Of a stretch of 64,000 nucleotides of DNA, positions 34,278 to 47,500 are shown in pieces (position 1 is the first letter of the stretch; each line of letters begins with the position of its first letter). The DNA is from Vitellaria paradoxa. Its lineage: Eukaryota; Streptophyta; Magnoliopsida; Ericales; Sapotaceae. The notes below the pieces were generated by a model. That model was given only the letters and a program-made list of their open reading frames with translations. It did no database searches and was not told where the DNA came from. The stretch spans positions 9,709,223 through 9,773,222 of the forward strand of contig CM034241.1 of assembly GCA_019916065.1 (NCBI GenBank), given 5' to 3'. Both the position numbers and the translations under genes were made by a program.

Positions 34278-35110
34278 TCAACATAGTCCTGAGGACACGT
34301 GCAATAGGCTATGAACCAAGTAGACAACGTAAACTCGTGGAAATTCCATGTTTAGGCTCAATCCTCCAAGATTGAGAAGGTGAGTTAAGGAGGGGAAAAC
34401 CATCTTCTCGCTTACGAAGAAAAATAAGTTGACATGCCATGAGGCATGCCGCCACATATACCGGAGTGCCCAATACGTTGAAGTATCCGTTCTTCCTAGC
34501 AAATGAACTTTCTAGAGTTGTTCGCATTGAGCACGTGGCCACCTCCATTCTAAGTATAAGCCAACGCCAATATTCTTCAGGCTGTACGCAATGCCCATTG
34601 ATTAGCAAAATCAACTGGGATGTCTGGAAGGGGACAAACACACACGAACTGTTCACCAAAACAAACAGGGCTCGAAAATCCGAAACGGCTTGGCCATAAA
34701 ATTCAATATCAGTGAGGGAAAGGGGAAAAAAAATTCAATTACAAACCGAGCAAGCAACAACAGAATCTGAAGCCTTCAACACATGAGCAAAATGGCAATC
34801 GCAATCGCAATCGCAATCGAATCTAAGAATCAACGGACCGCATATTTTACATACAAAGAGAGAACGTAGTTTGAAATGTACAAAAGGATCTGAGTAAATA
34901 TTGCAGAGAAAATAAAGTACTGACTCGATCACTGATATCTCAGAGATTGAGATTGAGGTGGTCGTGGGCCATGGATTCGGAGGCAGCGATTGCAGACTTT
35001 GTGGTGGAAGAGCCAGTCGACGGCCGCCACCGCCGACTTCTGCATCAAGTTGACACCCTCTTTCTCCCAGGCTCTCCTCTCCTGAGAAATGGATCAAAAT
35101 CAAAACCCTG
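34278..35110 (-). other. GC-richer island with overlapping open frames, unidentified
   Basis: This block is less AT-rich than its surroundings and keeps frames open on both strands: minus 34309-34659 (116 codons), minus 34735-35103 (122), plus 34439-34699. The minus frame near 34450-34500 (KNGYFNVLGTPVYVAACLMA) looks protein-like but I do not recognise it. It could be a broken gene, 5' exons with UTR, or a fragment. A (CAATCG)n hexamer run lies at 34796-34820. Confidence 0.25.
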
Positions 35111-36038
35111 CAATTTTGCTCATTCGTCAGTGCTTGAGCGTTCTGAATTTTTTCACAGGCTAATCCGACTTTTCTTTTAGGCTTTTTGGTAGTTCTCTTT
35201 GCTCCATTTTTGGGCCAATAGCCCCGAGCGGCCTAGCCTGCGTGGCCCATTTCTGAAGGAACTTTGGCAGTTTTCTTTGACAAAAGGATAGGCCCATATT
35301 TTTTTTAATTGGGTCTGGATTTATGTAAATAGATCTAAGCTCTGCTCAAATTTAATATATAGTAACTATAATTTTCTAATAAATATAATTTATATTTCAT
35401 ATATAATATATAAAAAGATGTATTAAGTTTTTTTTTTTTTTGGTAATTAAAAGATGTATTAAGTTTACTTTTAACGTTGAAGTGGATATTTTTTTTTCAT
35501 AATATATTAAATATATATAACATAATATTAATTTTATTTCATATTTTTTTGACTACCGGTATTAGATCATGTTGAGATTTAATATATATACCTCAAGACG
35601 AAACTTTAAATTTTGTGAAGGCCTAAAACTTTGGATTTAAGCAAAGTGTAATATCCGATAAATTTTAAATCTCCATAAATAAATTTTATTTGATTATCTG
35701 ATTATTAATATTATTTATAAATGGCATTAATTAGAAATTTGGTAAAAATAAAATTTTTACATACTTAAAAAAAAATTGATTAAAATGAAAATTCTATGGT
35801 AGGATTTATTTATTTTACATTGGATTTAATATTTCATTCACAATTGGAATTAAGAGAAGGAATAATATGAAATTTAATTCTTGAAAACAAACAAATCCTA
35901 ACCCATTTTATGTAATTCATATGATACAAATCCATAATTCATGGATATTATTCAAATTCAATAACCTATCTTCTTAACTTGTTTTCATGCCAAATTTGCA
36001 AGGACGAGAATTCAACTCATCAAATTTGCATGGATAAT

Positions 36039-36142
36039 AATTCAACTCATCCATGTGATTCACTCCATCAAAATTCAACAAAAGGATGAGAATTCAATTC
36101 ATCCATGTGATTCACTCCATCAAAATTCAACAAAATTGAATT
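36039..36142. repeat. 52 bp tandem duplication
   Basis: Two head-to-tail units starting AATTCAACTCATCC and AATTCAATTCATCC, nearly identical through CAAAATTCAACAAAA. Confidence 0.8.
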
Positions 36143-36851
36143 CCTCTCATGCTTGTTAGATGAAAATCTCATACTCTACTTCCCTGATTTTGCAATTTTC
36201 AACATATCTCACCAATTTTAATAGACTTGATCAAAGTTTGGTGAAGTATGATGGAGGTTGCAAAGGTGGTCGAGATTGAAAACAAAATTTTTTTCCTATA
36301 AATTGAGATTTGTTGGGGCAAATGAAAGTATAGAATTGAAAAAAAAAATAAAAGTGTACTAAGTTGAGAGTACCATAAAACTTAGAAAATTAGTCAAGTT
36401 CTAGAGGTGAAATTAGTAGGAGAAAAGAGGTGTTAAGAAATTTGAAAATTTTTAACTCTGGCAATTTTCGAAATCAAATTTCTTTGTAACCGTGATACCC
36501 AAAATCAAAAACTTTATTAAGATAGAGTCACAAACCTCTTACGATATGCTCTATGCTTTAAATTTATGTTTTTATGCTAACATGAAGATTTAATTTGAGT
36601 TATGGTATTTACGGGGTTCCGAATGAAGAACATGATAAACATTTGAAATTTATGATTTAATCATTAAATTAGATTATAATTTATGTTCAAATACATTTAG
36701 TTTAGCATTTATATGTTCAAGTTGTACATTTACTTTACTGTGCTACAACTTGTAAATGAATATAATGATTAAGGAGATAATTTGACCTTGAAACTAGTAG
36801 CTAGATAAAAAAAAATAGAGCAAGTTAGCTACATGCAAACATATACATAAG

Positions 36852-36880
36852 TGTGTGTGCGCGCGCGCGCGCGTGCATGT
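36852..36880. repeat. (GT)n(GC)n alternating purine-pyrimidine tract
   Basis: GTGTGTGTGCGCGCGCGCGC-type tract in AT-rich DNA; such sequence can adopt Z-DNA. Confidence 0.8.
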
Positions 36881-37835
36881 ATAAGTTAATTTGACTAAAA
36901 TAAATCTTGATTGATTTTATTTAATTTAACCTAACTACATATTTTATTAAATTATAAATTTTTTTTATATGAAACTATACATTCCTAGGAACTACCCAAT
37001 TGATTTCGTAACTTTTTGAATAATACTTAATTTATTAAAAATGTTCAAAGTTAGCAATCCAGAAATTTATTTTGTGCAGTAACTTGTTTGTATTTAGATT
37101 AATTTGACCTATCTAACCTTTTAATTAAATTAGGACATTTTTATATAAGATATTAGACACATCAAAGAACTTTTAGATTAAATTTCATGAATTTAGGAGT
37201 TACGTACAAAATTTTATAAATATTCAAAGATTATTGTTTGATAAAAATTTGTTCAAGAATACCTAATAGTTACTTTAAAATCTGTATTAATTGGGTTACT
37301 AAATAAATTTATAATTTTGATATTCATAAACTAGACTTTACATTAAATGATTTAGGCTTTGGAATGACTTAAAAAGGATTTAGTAAATATTTATTATTTA
37401 TTTTAAACGTGAATCCTGAATCTACCTAAGTATAGGCAATTGTTGATTTTATAATATATGTTAAAAATTATATTCTTATCATAATCAATATTATGAAAAT
37501 AGATTGAATGACCTAATTATTGAATATATGAGACACCTGGACTTCTTAAACTATTAAAATAGTATTATTATTTTACTGAAAAGTTTTGAAAAAAAAAAAT
37601 CTTAAGAATTTTCCTCATAAATATGAGTTTACTAGAATTTGTGGAACTTTTTTTTTGGTAAGTAAAAATTTGTGGAACTTAAAATTTTACTTGGTGGATT
37701 TCAAGCTAATCTAATCTAGAATTTAGATTCAAGTAAATAATTGATCCTTTAAAATTTTATTTTATATAATATAAAATTACACTAAAATTTAGGCATTATT
37801 TTGTCATCCTAATATTATAAGAAATTAAACAAAAA

Positions 37836-37915
37836 TCGAGATTGAAGCCAGCAAGATTCGACCTCAAACCTACGATTAGGGTCGCCTACCCACTAAGCTA
37901 CCGATCTCGGCCTTA
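37836..37915 (-). repeat. Decayed tRNA-like sequence (SINE head?)
   Basis: The minus strand reads CGAGATCGGTAGCTTAGTGG (with an A-box match, TAGCTTAGTGG) and, ~35 bases on, GAGGTCGAATC, a one-base-short B box. The ends CGAGAT and ATCTCG can pair. No tail or duplication seen. Confidence 0.4.
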
Positions 37916-39790
37916 TTATCTTATGCAAAATAAATATATTATAGTCAATTATTTTCTTGAAATTTAATTTTTAAACAATGTTCCAAGCTAAATTAAAACT
38001 AGAATAGGATAAATAAATATGAAAGTTAAACTAGTTGAATCGAAGTGTTATTTTATCCAAGAATATATATGAAATTAAATAATTCTGTGTGTAAAGACTA
38101 ATGCCTTGTGTCAATGCTTGGACATAATATTGATATTAATTTGGTTTGGTACTCGGTATCACGTAGATCAACATTATTGAAATTTAGTTTTAGTAATATG
38201 TACACAAACGGGTAGTAATGATTTATAAGTGGAGACGAGAACTTGTGGACAAACTATGATATGCCTAATTTTGTTTCTCTTTCTGACTTGGCCAGTTAGA
38301 TTGCCAATCACAACAACTATATTTTCAGTAGGTGACACCGATTGTATGCTTGAAAGTGGAGACTGGGAAGTCATTTCGAGGTAGCAACCGACGGTACATT
38401 GGAGAATGAAGCCTAAAAATACAGTAGCTCCCAAGGATGGAGTAGTGCAGAATAAGATTTTAGTTTATATGTACAATTATTTTAACGGACGCTAAAGTAC
38501 TATTTACATTGAATATTAAGACAAAAAAATCTACTCGAAGTCTAAACCACTATGGGTTCGATCTCGAGATCTTAAGGCTCTGAATTTGAGATCCCCTACC
38601 ATCACAGTATAAACTTTGAATTGTTATAATGTTCCTATTTCCAAAATATATTATAATACTTGAAATCTTTTGACAACCATGACTATGAATAATATTTATT
38701 TTTCTTATTGTTTTATATTTTCAAATTAAATGTTGTATAGAAGTAATGTCACCTAGTCATGATCACTGCATCGAATCATCCAATGAGTCAAAAGTTTTAA
38801 TCACTTGAACGTTAGCAGTGATTTCTGTGAAATATGGTCGAGAATGTTTGTTTTCAAAAGTTTTAAAAAACAAAAGAATAAAAAAATCTAGAAAGCCCTA
38901 GATCTGATCTTTATACCTTCAAAATGTTAAGAGTTTTAATCATACGTGAGTAACAAGGATATCAAAGAAATATGATCAGCCACATAAATTTTTGAAGGCT
39001 TGAAAGATATAAGATCAATCTAGGAAAACAAAAACCTTAGCGTGCAAGTTTTAAGTTGCATGCTTGAATCCATTCACATTTAACATTTAAACGAGAATCC
39101 ACCCATCGTTGATGGGTTAAATCAAGTATAGATCTATGCTAGCATGCTAAAAAGAAGAATAGAACAAAAAATAAAAGAGAAGGTAAAGAAAACAAACTCC
39201 AATAAAGAAAATTCAGCAATATCGTATTGAAGAACAGCTGTGTAGTCGAAACTTTAATCCAAATGTCATTACAAACTCATTAAAAGCTCTCTGAAACTAA
39301 GGAAAAACCACTCAAAACCTAACCCTAAAATGTGAAATGGCTGTGTAAAAGGCTGATGCAGCATGACTATTTATAAAAAAGAATGACAAAACCTTAAACT
39401 TGAAGCTTTGGGGACACTGTGTCTGGACTCCAAGATTGCTGTTCGAATTCCAGAAGGCAATGTTGGATTTCATTTTTTAATTGTTGGACTTCTAGGGTTC
39501 TGGAAGGTAACGTCTAGATGCCGTCCAAACATCAGCTCAGGTCTACTTTTTTCAGCTTCCTTCTGGTCCTCATTTAACTTTTCAATCTCCCTTATACTTA
39601 TTCCTAGTGTTTTTTTTCTTTTTTCTTTTTTTCCTTTCTTTGCAGAAAAAGATAATTTTCTATAAGTAATGCAAAACTATACTAAAACATATGAAATAAT
39701 AAGAAATAATATAAAAAAAACTAAAAAACAAAAAGAATTAAAGCTAATGATTGCATTTTTTAAGTGCAATCACCCTCCAACAAATATTCT
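37916..39790. other. Intergenic; possible LTR remnant on the right
   Basis: 38174-38434 keeps a minus-strand frame (86 codons) that I do not recognise. 39170-39660 has the look of an unidentified LTR (TATTTATAAAA promoter-like block near 39370) but no partner. Unresolved. Confidence 0.3.
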
Positions 39791-39792
39791 TT

Positions 39793-41420
39793 CTAAGGAT
39801 ATATTGTGAACTCATGTTCATCCTCATTTGAATTTATCCTGCAAAAAAAATTCAAAGGATCATCATCAATAATAACATTTATGGATTCAATTACAATAGA
39901 ATGTTTCAAATTAAACATTGTATAGGCTCTATTGTTTGTGGAATAATCAAGAAATCTTCCCTCATCACATCTAGCATCAAATTTACCTAGGGACTCTCTA
40001 TCTGATAGATATAGCATTTACTCCCAAAGATGTGAAAAGAGTGAACATTTGGTTTCTACCATTCTAGATTTCATATGATGTGGCTTTACTTTCCCATCTC
40101 ATAAATGCCATGTTGCTAATATAACATGCTATGTTCAGGGCCTCAGCCTAAAATTTCAAAGGTAATTTCTTACTATGCAACATTCCTCATGTCATCTCTT
40201 GAAGGACTCTATTCTTCCTTTCAACAACCTCATTTTGTTGAGGCATCTTACGAGCAGATAATTCATGTATAATGCCACATTCATCACAAAAACAAGAGAA
40301 TTCAAATTCTTTTCCATGATTACTCCTTACTCTACCAATCTTAACACATTTTTCATTTTGTAGTCTATTACATAAAGATTTAAAAGATTGAAATGTATCT
40401 AATTTTTCTCTCAAAAAGTTTACCCAAGTACTTCTGGAATAGTCATCAACCATAACAAAAATGTACTTTTTTCCACCTAAACTTTCAGTTCTAATTAGAC
40501 CCATTAGGTCAACATGTATAAGTTCTAAAATAGAAGAAGTAGCTTTTCTATTTGTTTTCTTGTGGATGGCTCTTGTTTGCTTCCCTTTTTAACGTGGTCC
40601 ACAAATTACTTTCTTCACTTTAGCAAACTTTGGCAATTCTCTCATAATTTCAAACTTAGATAATCTTGCAAGATCTCTGTAGTTAACATGTCCAAGCCAT
40701 TGATGCCAAAGTTTGGTAATGTCATCCTATGCAACATTGCAAACTAAACTCTTATTGATAGAAAGTCTATAGCAATTATCTTCGATTTTAATTCCTTCAA
40801 CACTACATTATTGTCTTTATCAAGAATAGAGCATATATCTTTTGCAAACAAAACATTGTAGTGTAAGTCACAAATTTGACTAATGCTAATCAAATTCGCT
40901 TTTAAGCCATCAACATACAAAATATCTTTCAACTTTGGAAGACTAGGGCAATTTATGTATCCAACACCAATAATTTTAGACTTGCTACCATTATCAAAAC
41001 TGACAGACCCTTCGTCACAATCTTTCAAAGAGGAAAACATAGATTTAATGCCACACGTATGCTTAGATCAACCATTAATCCAAGTACTATATACTAGAGC
41101 TTTGTACTCTAAATGCAGTGTGTCAACAAGGTATTTTAAACCATTGCATCTAATCCATGCTTTTCTAACCTTACTTTTGAAAGTATTTTTGCCTTTGAAA
41201 TTAGATTTAGTAATGGTCTTGGTTTTGGACTAAGATGCTCCACCATTAAAATTATCTTTATTTGGTTTGAATGGAGTTCTTTTGTCAACATTATCATAAA
41301 AGTGAAGACCATTGAACCTATTAGACAAAAAATCTCTTCCCTTGAGATCTTTGTTAGGATTCACTTTAGACTTAACGTAATCCAAAAGTAACCCATATAG
41401 GAACAAACTTCCTAGCATGA
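39793..41420 (-). pseudogene. Copia pol: GAG-pre-integrase and integrase core (broken)
   Basis: The 40744-41040 frame has CPSLPKLKDILYVDGLKANL, the standard pre-integrase block. 40187-40504 has the integrase core: KYIFVMVDDYSRSTWVNFL, RSNHGKEFE (Asp of the DDE triad replaced by Asn) and RKMPQQNEVVERKNR with its Glu. 39793-40017 carries ARCDEGRFLDYSTNNRAY, the usual post-core block. Stops between frames show it is dead. Confidence 0.85.
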
Positions 41421-41499
41421 GGTAAACATGTTAAACTTAAAGAAATTATTATCTCCATAAACTGAAGAGTAATTGGAAGAAGTATTACCTTCGGTGTGA

Positions 41500-43110
41500 T
41501 TATTCACCTTACTTGCACCAATGAATACTTTCTAATGAAAACTTTAACTCCCTTTTGAATTTTTCTTTGAGCTTCCATTTCTAAAACCTGAAGAGCTTTG
41601 CTAGGAGTGAAATGTCTTAGATTTGTTCTTCGATTTCTTTTCCTCATGAGCTTCATCTTCCACCTTTGTTGCAAGAACAAATTTGATTGGTCCCTTTCTT
41701 GATTTGAGGAAGTTGAAGAATGCTTCACACACCCAAGTCTACTTCTATCATTCGAGTACCTTTGAGCTTCCAAGATGTCATCTAACTTCTTGGTACCAAA
41801 ATCCCACTTTTTGAATGAATTTGTTGTCTTGGTAATTTTCTCCTTCAATTCTTCCACTTCTCTTTCCAAAGCCAAATTCAAAGATGTCAATCTTTTTTCA
41901 TTCTTTTTCAAGGTCTCTTACATTCCTTCTAACTTAACCACTTTGGTCTTATAATTCTCAACTTCATTCTTCAAACTTTCTTTCTCAATTTCAACACTAT
42001 TAAGCTTGGAATGAGCTTTAGCCTTGTGTTTTGCAAGGATTAAACTCTATTTAGTACAACTCGTCATATTTACTTTGTAACATTTCAAGTTCCTCTTGTA
42101 TGTCTTCCTTACATTCTAACTCTATGGTGACACTCTGGTCATCCTCAAATAAGCTCTTCAAGGAATCAATAAACTTAGAGATTATCTTTGGAGAGGACTC
42201 ATTTTCCTTTACCATGAATGCTAGAACATTTGAAGAGTCATTTTTGGACCCCACTGATATCATCTTTATCTTGATCCCCTTTACTCTTTAAATCATCCAC
42301 ATTGTCCCAATAAGTTGTAAAGACTTTCTTATTCTTCATCTTTACTCTATTAGCACATTCATATGCAAAATGACTATACCTTTTCAAAACATTGTTTATC
42401 CTCAGATTTCTCTTGTTTCTTGTCAGCTTTGGAACCTTCACCCAATTTTTTCTTCATGTCTTTATTGAACTTTGAGGGATTGTTGAAGGTAGTTTTCTTT
42501 GAAAAACTTTTGAACTTCTTAACCAAAATTGCAATATCATCAACACTCGCCTTTGATGTATCCACTTCTTCATTGACCTCCTCACTTAAGAACTTAGAGC
42601 AATGTCTTTGTTTCTTTTGTTCTAATTCATAACAACCCAACTAGTTCTTCAACTCTCATTTGGTTTACATCCTTACTTTCTTCAATGGTTGTGACCTTAG
42701 GCTAAAATCTCTTAGTAGAGAACGTATAATCTTTTGAACTATCTTTGACTGATAAACAGTTTCACCCAAGTTTATAGATGAATTTATAATATCACTCAGC
42801 TTGATGTAAAATTTATCAAAAGTCTCATTTTTAGCCATATGAATAACCTCAAAACTAGTATTCAAGTGTTGCAACTTAGCAATCTTAACGACAGTAGTGC
42901 CTTCATAGATGACTTGAAGAATATCTCAAGCTTCTTTAGCCACTTCACAGTTTGAAATCCTTCTAAACTCGTCTTGAGACACACTACAAAAGATAGCATT
43001 CAATACCTTGCTATTCTAACTAGCAATTTCATTATCTATAGCTGTCCAATCCTTCTTTTCTTTCGGTGTTAGGTTAGTGTCACTCACGGTTGAAGGTCTC
43101 CATCCATCTG
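41500..43110 (-). pseudogene. Copia gag (UBN2-type, broken)
   Basis: Minus-strand fragments run from a DWTAIDNEIAS-like start near 43050, through MQHLNTSFEVIHMAKNETFD and a zinc-knuckle region (~42370, degenerate), to coiled-coil-rich frames (KRLTSLNLALEREVEELKEK at 41504-41911). Frames are disrupted by stops. Confidence 0.75.
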
Positions 43111-43290
43111 TAACCGAATCCTATACTCGTTCATCTACGAACTGGAAAAAAGTTCTCGTTCTAGCTTTCTAATAATGATAGTTCGACCCATCAAGAAACA
43201 GCAGCCTCACAATAGACTATCGTTCCCTTTGATTATCCACGGATACTAAAAGGATCTAACTCCTAGACACAAGGTGTAACCCAAAAAGAG

Positions 43291-43310
43291 CATCCAAAGC
43301 TCTGATACCA
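43291..43310 (-). other. Retrotransposon primer binding site (tRNA-Met)
   Basis: TGGTATCAGAGCTTTGGATG on the minus strand, 2 bases from the LTR edge, matching the 3' end of initiator tRNA-Met. Confidence 0.85.
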
Positions 43311-43312
43311 AT

Positions 43313-44313
43313 TGAAAGTCACAAAAACACACATTAGTATCTAAATCCAACAATAATCAATTGAAACTAAAAAACATCCATACTCTAATTTTAGTTAAAA
43401 ATAAACATCCACCACAAAGGTACAAAAATTTGTTAACAAAGGTAAAAACTCATTTGAGCTCAAAGGAGAAACGACCCCAGATCCTTGAACGGATCAAACT
43501 AACAATTTTCACTATATATATAAAAGGTCACAAGGTGTCCAAAAAAAAGTATTACAAGTTTCCTCAACTGATAACCCATTGTTATACTTGTATAAAATAC
43601 CCCCTAACTTTACTTGCTCGAGATCCCACAACTCACCTCAACCTATGAAAAACAAAACCTTCAAATATTAAAGGAAATACTCCCCGATCTGTAGATTCGT
43701 AGTAGATTTGAGCAGAAACTGATGGATTTTTGCCAAAAAAAGGTTGATGATATCAAAAGCCATCGAATACCACCATCATCCTTTTTGGTTTCTTTCTCTT
43801 AAAAGCACTCGGTGTGTGATATTTTGACCAAAAGGTTAGAGTTAAGGAAAGTTCTTTCCTTTTATATCAAAAAAGAGGGCTAAAAAGTCAATTCGACATA
43901 TCTTAAAATATTTGGACATCATCGTGGGCAATTCGCAGGCACAAGCTGCTCCTAAGCTACTCGCAAGATACCCTTACCCACTGTCCAAAATTTTCCAGGT
44001 GTCATTGGTAGCTTGCAAGTGCAAACTGCCCTCGAACTGCTTGCAAGACACTATTTTTTTTTTCCTGAATAGCATTTTTTAATTCCAAAAGTGATGTTCG
44101 TGGGCACGAACTGCTGCTAAACTAGCACTTAACTTTTTTTCTTCAAAACTTTTCTCAACCATTAACAATGATACCTAAGCACTCTTTGACGTGTGCTTAA
44201 GTATCAAAATACTTAACTTGTGACATTCTATCAAAACTACAGAAAATAATTACAAACAAAGTGTTTATTCGGATATTGCCAAGACAATTCTGGCCTATTT
44301 AACACTTGCAACA
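43313..44313 (-). repeat. 5' LTR of the copia element
   Basis: About 1 kb. On the minus strand it starts TGTTGCAAGTG and ends TGACTTTCA, next to the PBS. It is the same family as the solo LTR at 14220-15212. Confidence 0.75.
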
Positions 44314-44471
44314 TATTTCCTATTTTCATGATAGAGTTATTTGCTTTTTTCAATTGTGTATACAGTTATGTGTGCATATGGGTGCATAGGGCAGAGTTTT
44401 TTTTTTTCTTTTCTTTTGTTAGGGTGAACAACTCTTCATCTTAGATGTTCGTAAATATTCATAAATATGAC

Positions 44472-44527
<56 letters not shown>

Positions 44528-47500
44528 ATGTTCACTCTAGGCTAGCAATCAGCCGAGTTGGGTGTAAAATAATTTTATTTTTTATCGAGTCCCATTTGGC
44601 TTAAAAACGTTTTGGAGCAAGTTTAATTTTCAGGTCTGCTAATATAAATTTATTTTTAGTAAAAAGTAAAATAAAATTTATTTTTAGATAAAAATAATTT
44701 TAAAAAATTACAATAGTAAATAATTTAGTACTAAAATAAATATTCTTTATAAATTTTGATAAAATAAACTTAATTTTTTTTTATAAATTTAAGAGTGGGC
44801 AACAGATCATGTCGAGTCAAATCCAATTCTATAGTTTATTTCTCTCTCTCTCTCTCTTTTTTTTTTTTTTTTTGAAAGGTTCTATAGTTTATTTCAACCC
44901 TATCATCAACTTTTTTTTTTTTTGGGTAATTACCCTATCATCAACTGGTTATTTGGAGAACAATTCAATGACTTAATTAATAGGTAAGAGAGTTCGGTAA
45001 CTGATTACTTATTAACTCGTTGTATATTTTTTAATTCTAAATACACAGCAATTTGGTTTAGTATTTTTTGTTTTTAGTATTTTGAAATTTTCCTTATTTT
45101 GGGTTAAAAATTCTCAAAATAACTTTTTTTTATTTTACATTTTGTGTATAAATCCATTTTCATTTTTTAAAACATATTTTAAAAAATATAAGAGACCAAA
45201 TGCGTTTTGAGTTGTTTTCCTTATTTCCAAAAACGTACCATGAAAAATGGGTTCAAAATAAGTATATCAAATGATACCTTAGCTTTTTGATTTTTTTTTC
45301 TAAAATGATTAAATCAATGGCGGAGCCATGAATGGGGTAAGGTGAGCTATAACTCAGGTAAGATTTTGGCCCCTCCTTTTTTTAATGCTAATATCATATA
45401 ACATCTTAGTTCAATTATCCATCATCTAATTTAATATTCATTTCATAGTCCAGGGTGAAAAAAATTTCTAACCCAATTAAGGTTTTGTTTGGGAAGCAAA
45501 AAAAAAAAAAAACTACTAAAAAAACCTAGCTTTTGTGTTAGGGAAGCAAAAAAAAGGGATAACTTTTTAACTTTTTGTTAATTCGATATTTTTGTCATTT
45601 ATGATTTAAAAAAAATTTAAAGTGTTAGAGGATTAATTTGATCACTTTAGAAAAAATCAAAAAACTAGTAGAGCTGCCAACTTTTTTTTTTTTTTTAACC
45701 AAATGATATCTTAATACCCAGTCCATGACAAAAAAAAAAAATTTCTGATTCCGCATTTAAATTAATTTACTTTCTTACGTTTTAAAAAAATTTCTAATTC
45801 CGCCCTTAAATTAATTTACTTTCTTACATTTTAAATTTCTTTTAAATCATAATGGACAAAAATATTAAATTAATAAAAAATTAAAAAGTTAACTACTAAA
45901 AATTTAACTTTTTTTTCTGCCTAAACATAAAAAAACTAACTTTTTTACTTTCTAAACTTTACCTCCGATTTTTGGTTTTTTTTTTTTGGAAATAATTAAA
46001 TTTATTCCTTTACATTTTAAAATTTTTTAAATTATAAAGGTCAAAAATATTAAATTAACAAAAAGTCACTAATTACTAAAATAGTTTTTTTTTCCCCTTC
46101 CAAATTAACGTTTTATATTTGTGCGGCCTTGCAATGGCGAAAGTGGATTACATATTTATTATTCTTTTACCGAAATCTTAATTATTTTTTTATTTCAAGG
46201 ATTTTCGATAATATTATCAACTTTTTAAAAATAAAAACCGTAGAAAAATACTTTAAAAATTCAAAAAACTATTAAATCGCTTATTTAATTTTAATTTGAC
46301 ACGTTATTAGTCAGCGTAAAGATTTTTTTTATACAAATAAGTTTTAAAACATAACAAGTGTCTATAATTATTATTTTTTATTTTTTAAAAAATATATAAA
46401 TAATCTTCTTAAAACCCTCAAAATAAAATAAAAAAGAAACTCAAGTGTTAAAGTTTTTTTTTTTTTTAATAATTACTCAAGATTTATAGTTGAAAAGTCA
46501 AATGATGGAAGCAAAAACGATTTAAACAAAAAAAAAAAAAAAAAAAACGTGAAAAAGTTTCTTTCAAACGTGGCTTATGTCATCAATACATAAGAATCGG
46601 ATAATGAAGAGGCATTACTCGTTGATTGAGTAAACTTTTTACACTCGGTTGATTTGAACGTGAATTGTCTTTCTTTCTTCCTTTTTTTTTTTCTTTTCTT
46701 TTTTTTTAGGGTGAATTAAACCTATATTCTTTTAATATTTGAGTAATTACACTTACCACTTCTCAGCATTTAAAAATTATATTTCCTTCATTTAAAACAT
46801 TATTATATTAATAATTTTTTATTAAATCAATGATCAAAACTTGACAAAAAATGTCAAAATAACTAAAATTTAAACTATTTTTTTTATTTTACCCATCGCT
46901 CTCTCACTTTTGCATTGGTTTTCTTTACAAAAATTTTCAAAATTATTTATTTTTATTTATTTATTTTTTACTTATTTTTAAAATTTTTATAAAAAAAATT
47001 GATAGATATGTAAGAGCGACGGCTGTAAAATTGGATATATTCTATTTTACTTGTTTTTTCTTATGTAGTACGTTAATTCTTTATCAATTGATTTAAGAAA
47101 AGAGTGTCAATATTAACAATATTTCTAAATAAAGAAGTAACCGTAATTTTTAAATGTTGAGGGAATGTAAGTGTAATTTATGTTATATTTTAAGATTTTT
47201 TTTTCTAAAGTAAGAGTGTTTCTAAAACAATTTTTTCTAAGATAGGAGTAAAATAATTTTTCGTATAATATTTTACATTTAAACAAATCAAAATTAGTTA
47301 CATGAATTTTGACATCCTTCTTAGCTTTTTTTTACAATTAATATATGGACACCATAGATTACTATAAAACACAAAGTTATATTTATATTTATGAATTAGA
47401 AATTGGGAGGGTTTGTAATAATTATTAAGGAAAATTATTAAAATATAACCTTGTTTGTTTGAATGAAGATTTTTTTATGCATTTGAATAGTTTCATGAAA

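Larger units (their letters stand above)
35111..37835. other. AT-rich intergenic stretch
   Basis: Holds a 52 bp tandem duplication (36039-36142; units with TCCATGTGATTCACTCC) and a GT/GC alternating tract at 36852-36880. No gene seen. Confidence 0.5.
39793..44313 (-). mobile_element. Ty1/copia retrotransposon, 3'-truncated
   Basis: Read on the minus strand: 5' LTR (44313-43313), primer binding site TGGTATCAGAGC (complement of initiator tRNA-Met) at 43310-43291, gag, GAG-pre-integrase, integrase core and the following domain down to ~39793. RT, RNase H and the 3' LTR are absent. Frames are broken by many stops. Order (integrase ahead of RT) is that of copia. Confidence 0.85.

Noticed and set aside
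34735..35103. Minus frame with a Cys-Asp repeat
   Set aside because: The repeat is a (CAATCG)n hexamer microsatellite, not a metal-binding motif.
37836..38600. Intact tRNA genes
   Set aside because: Only decayed A/B-box-like fragments; no full cloverleaf (38550 has a lone GGTTCGATCTC).
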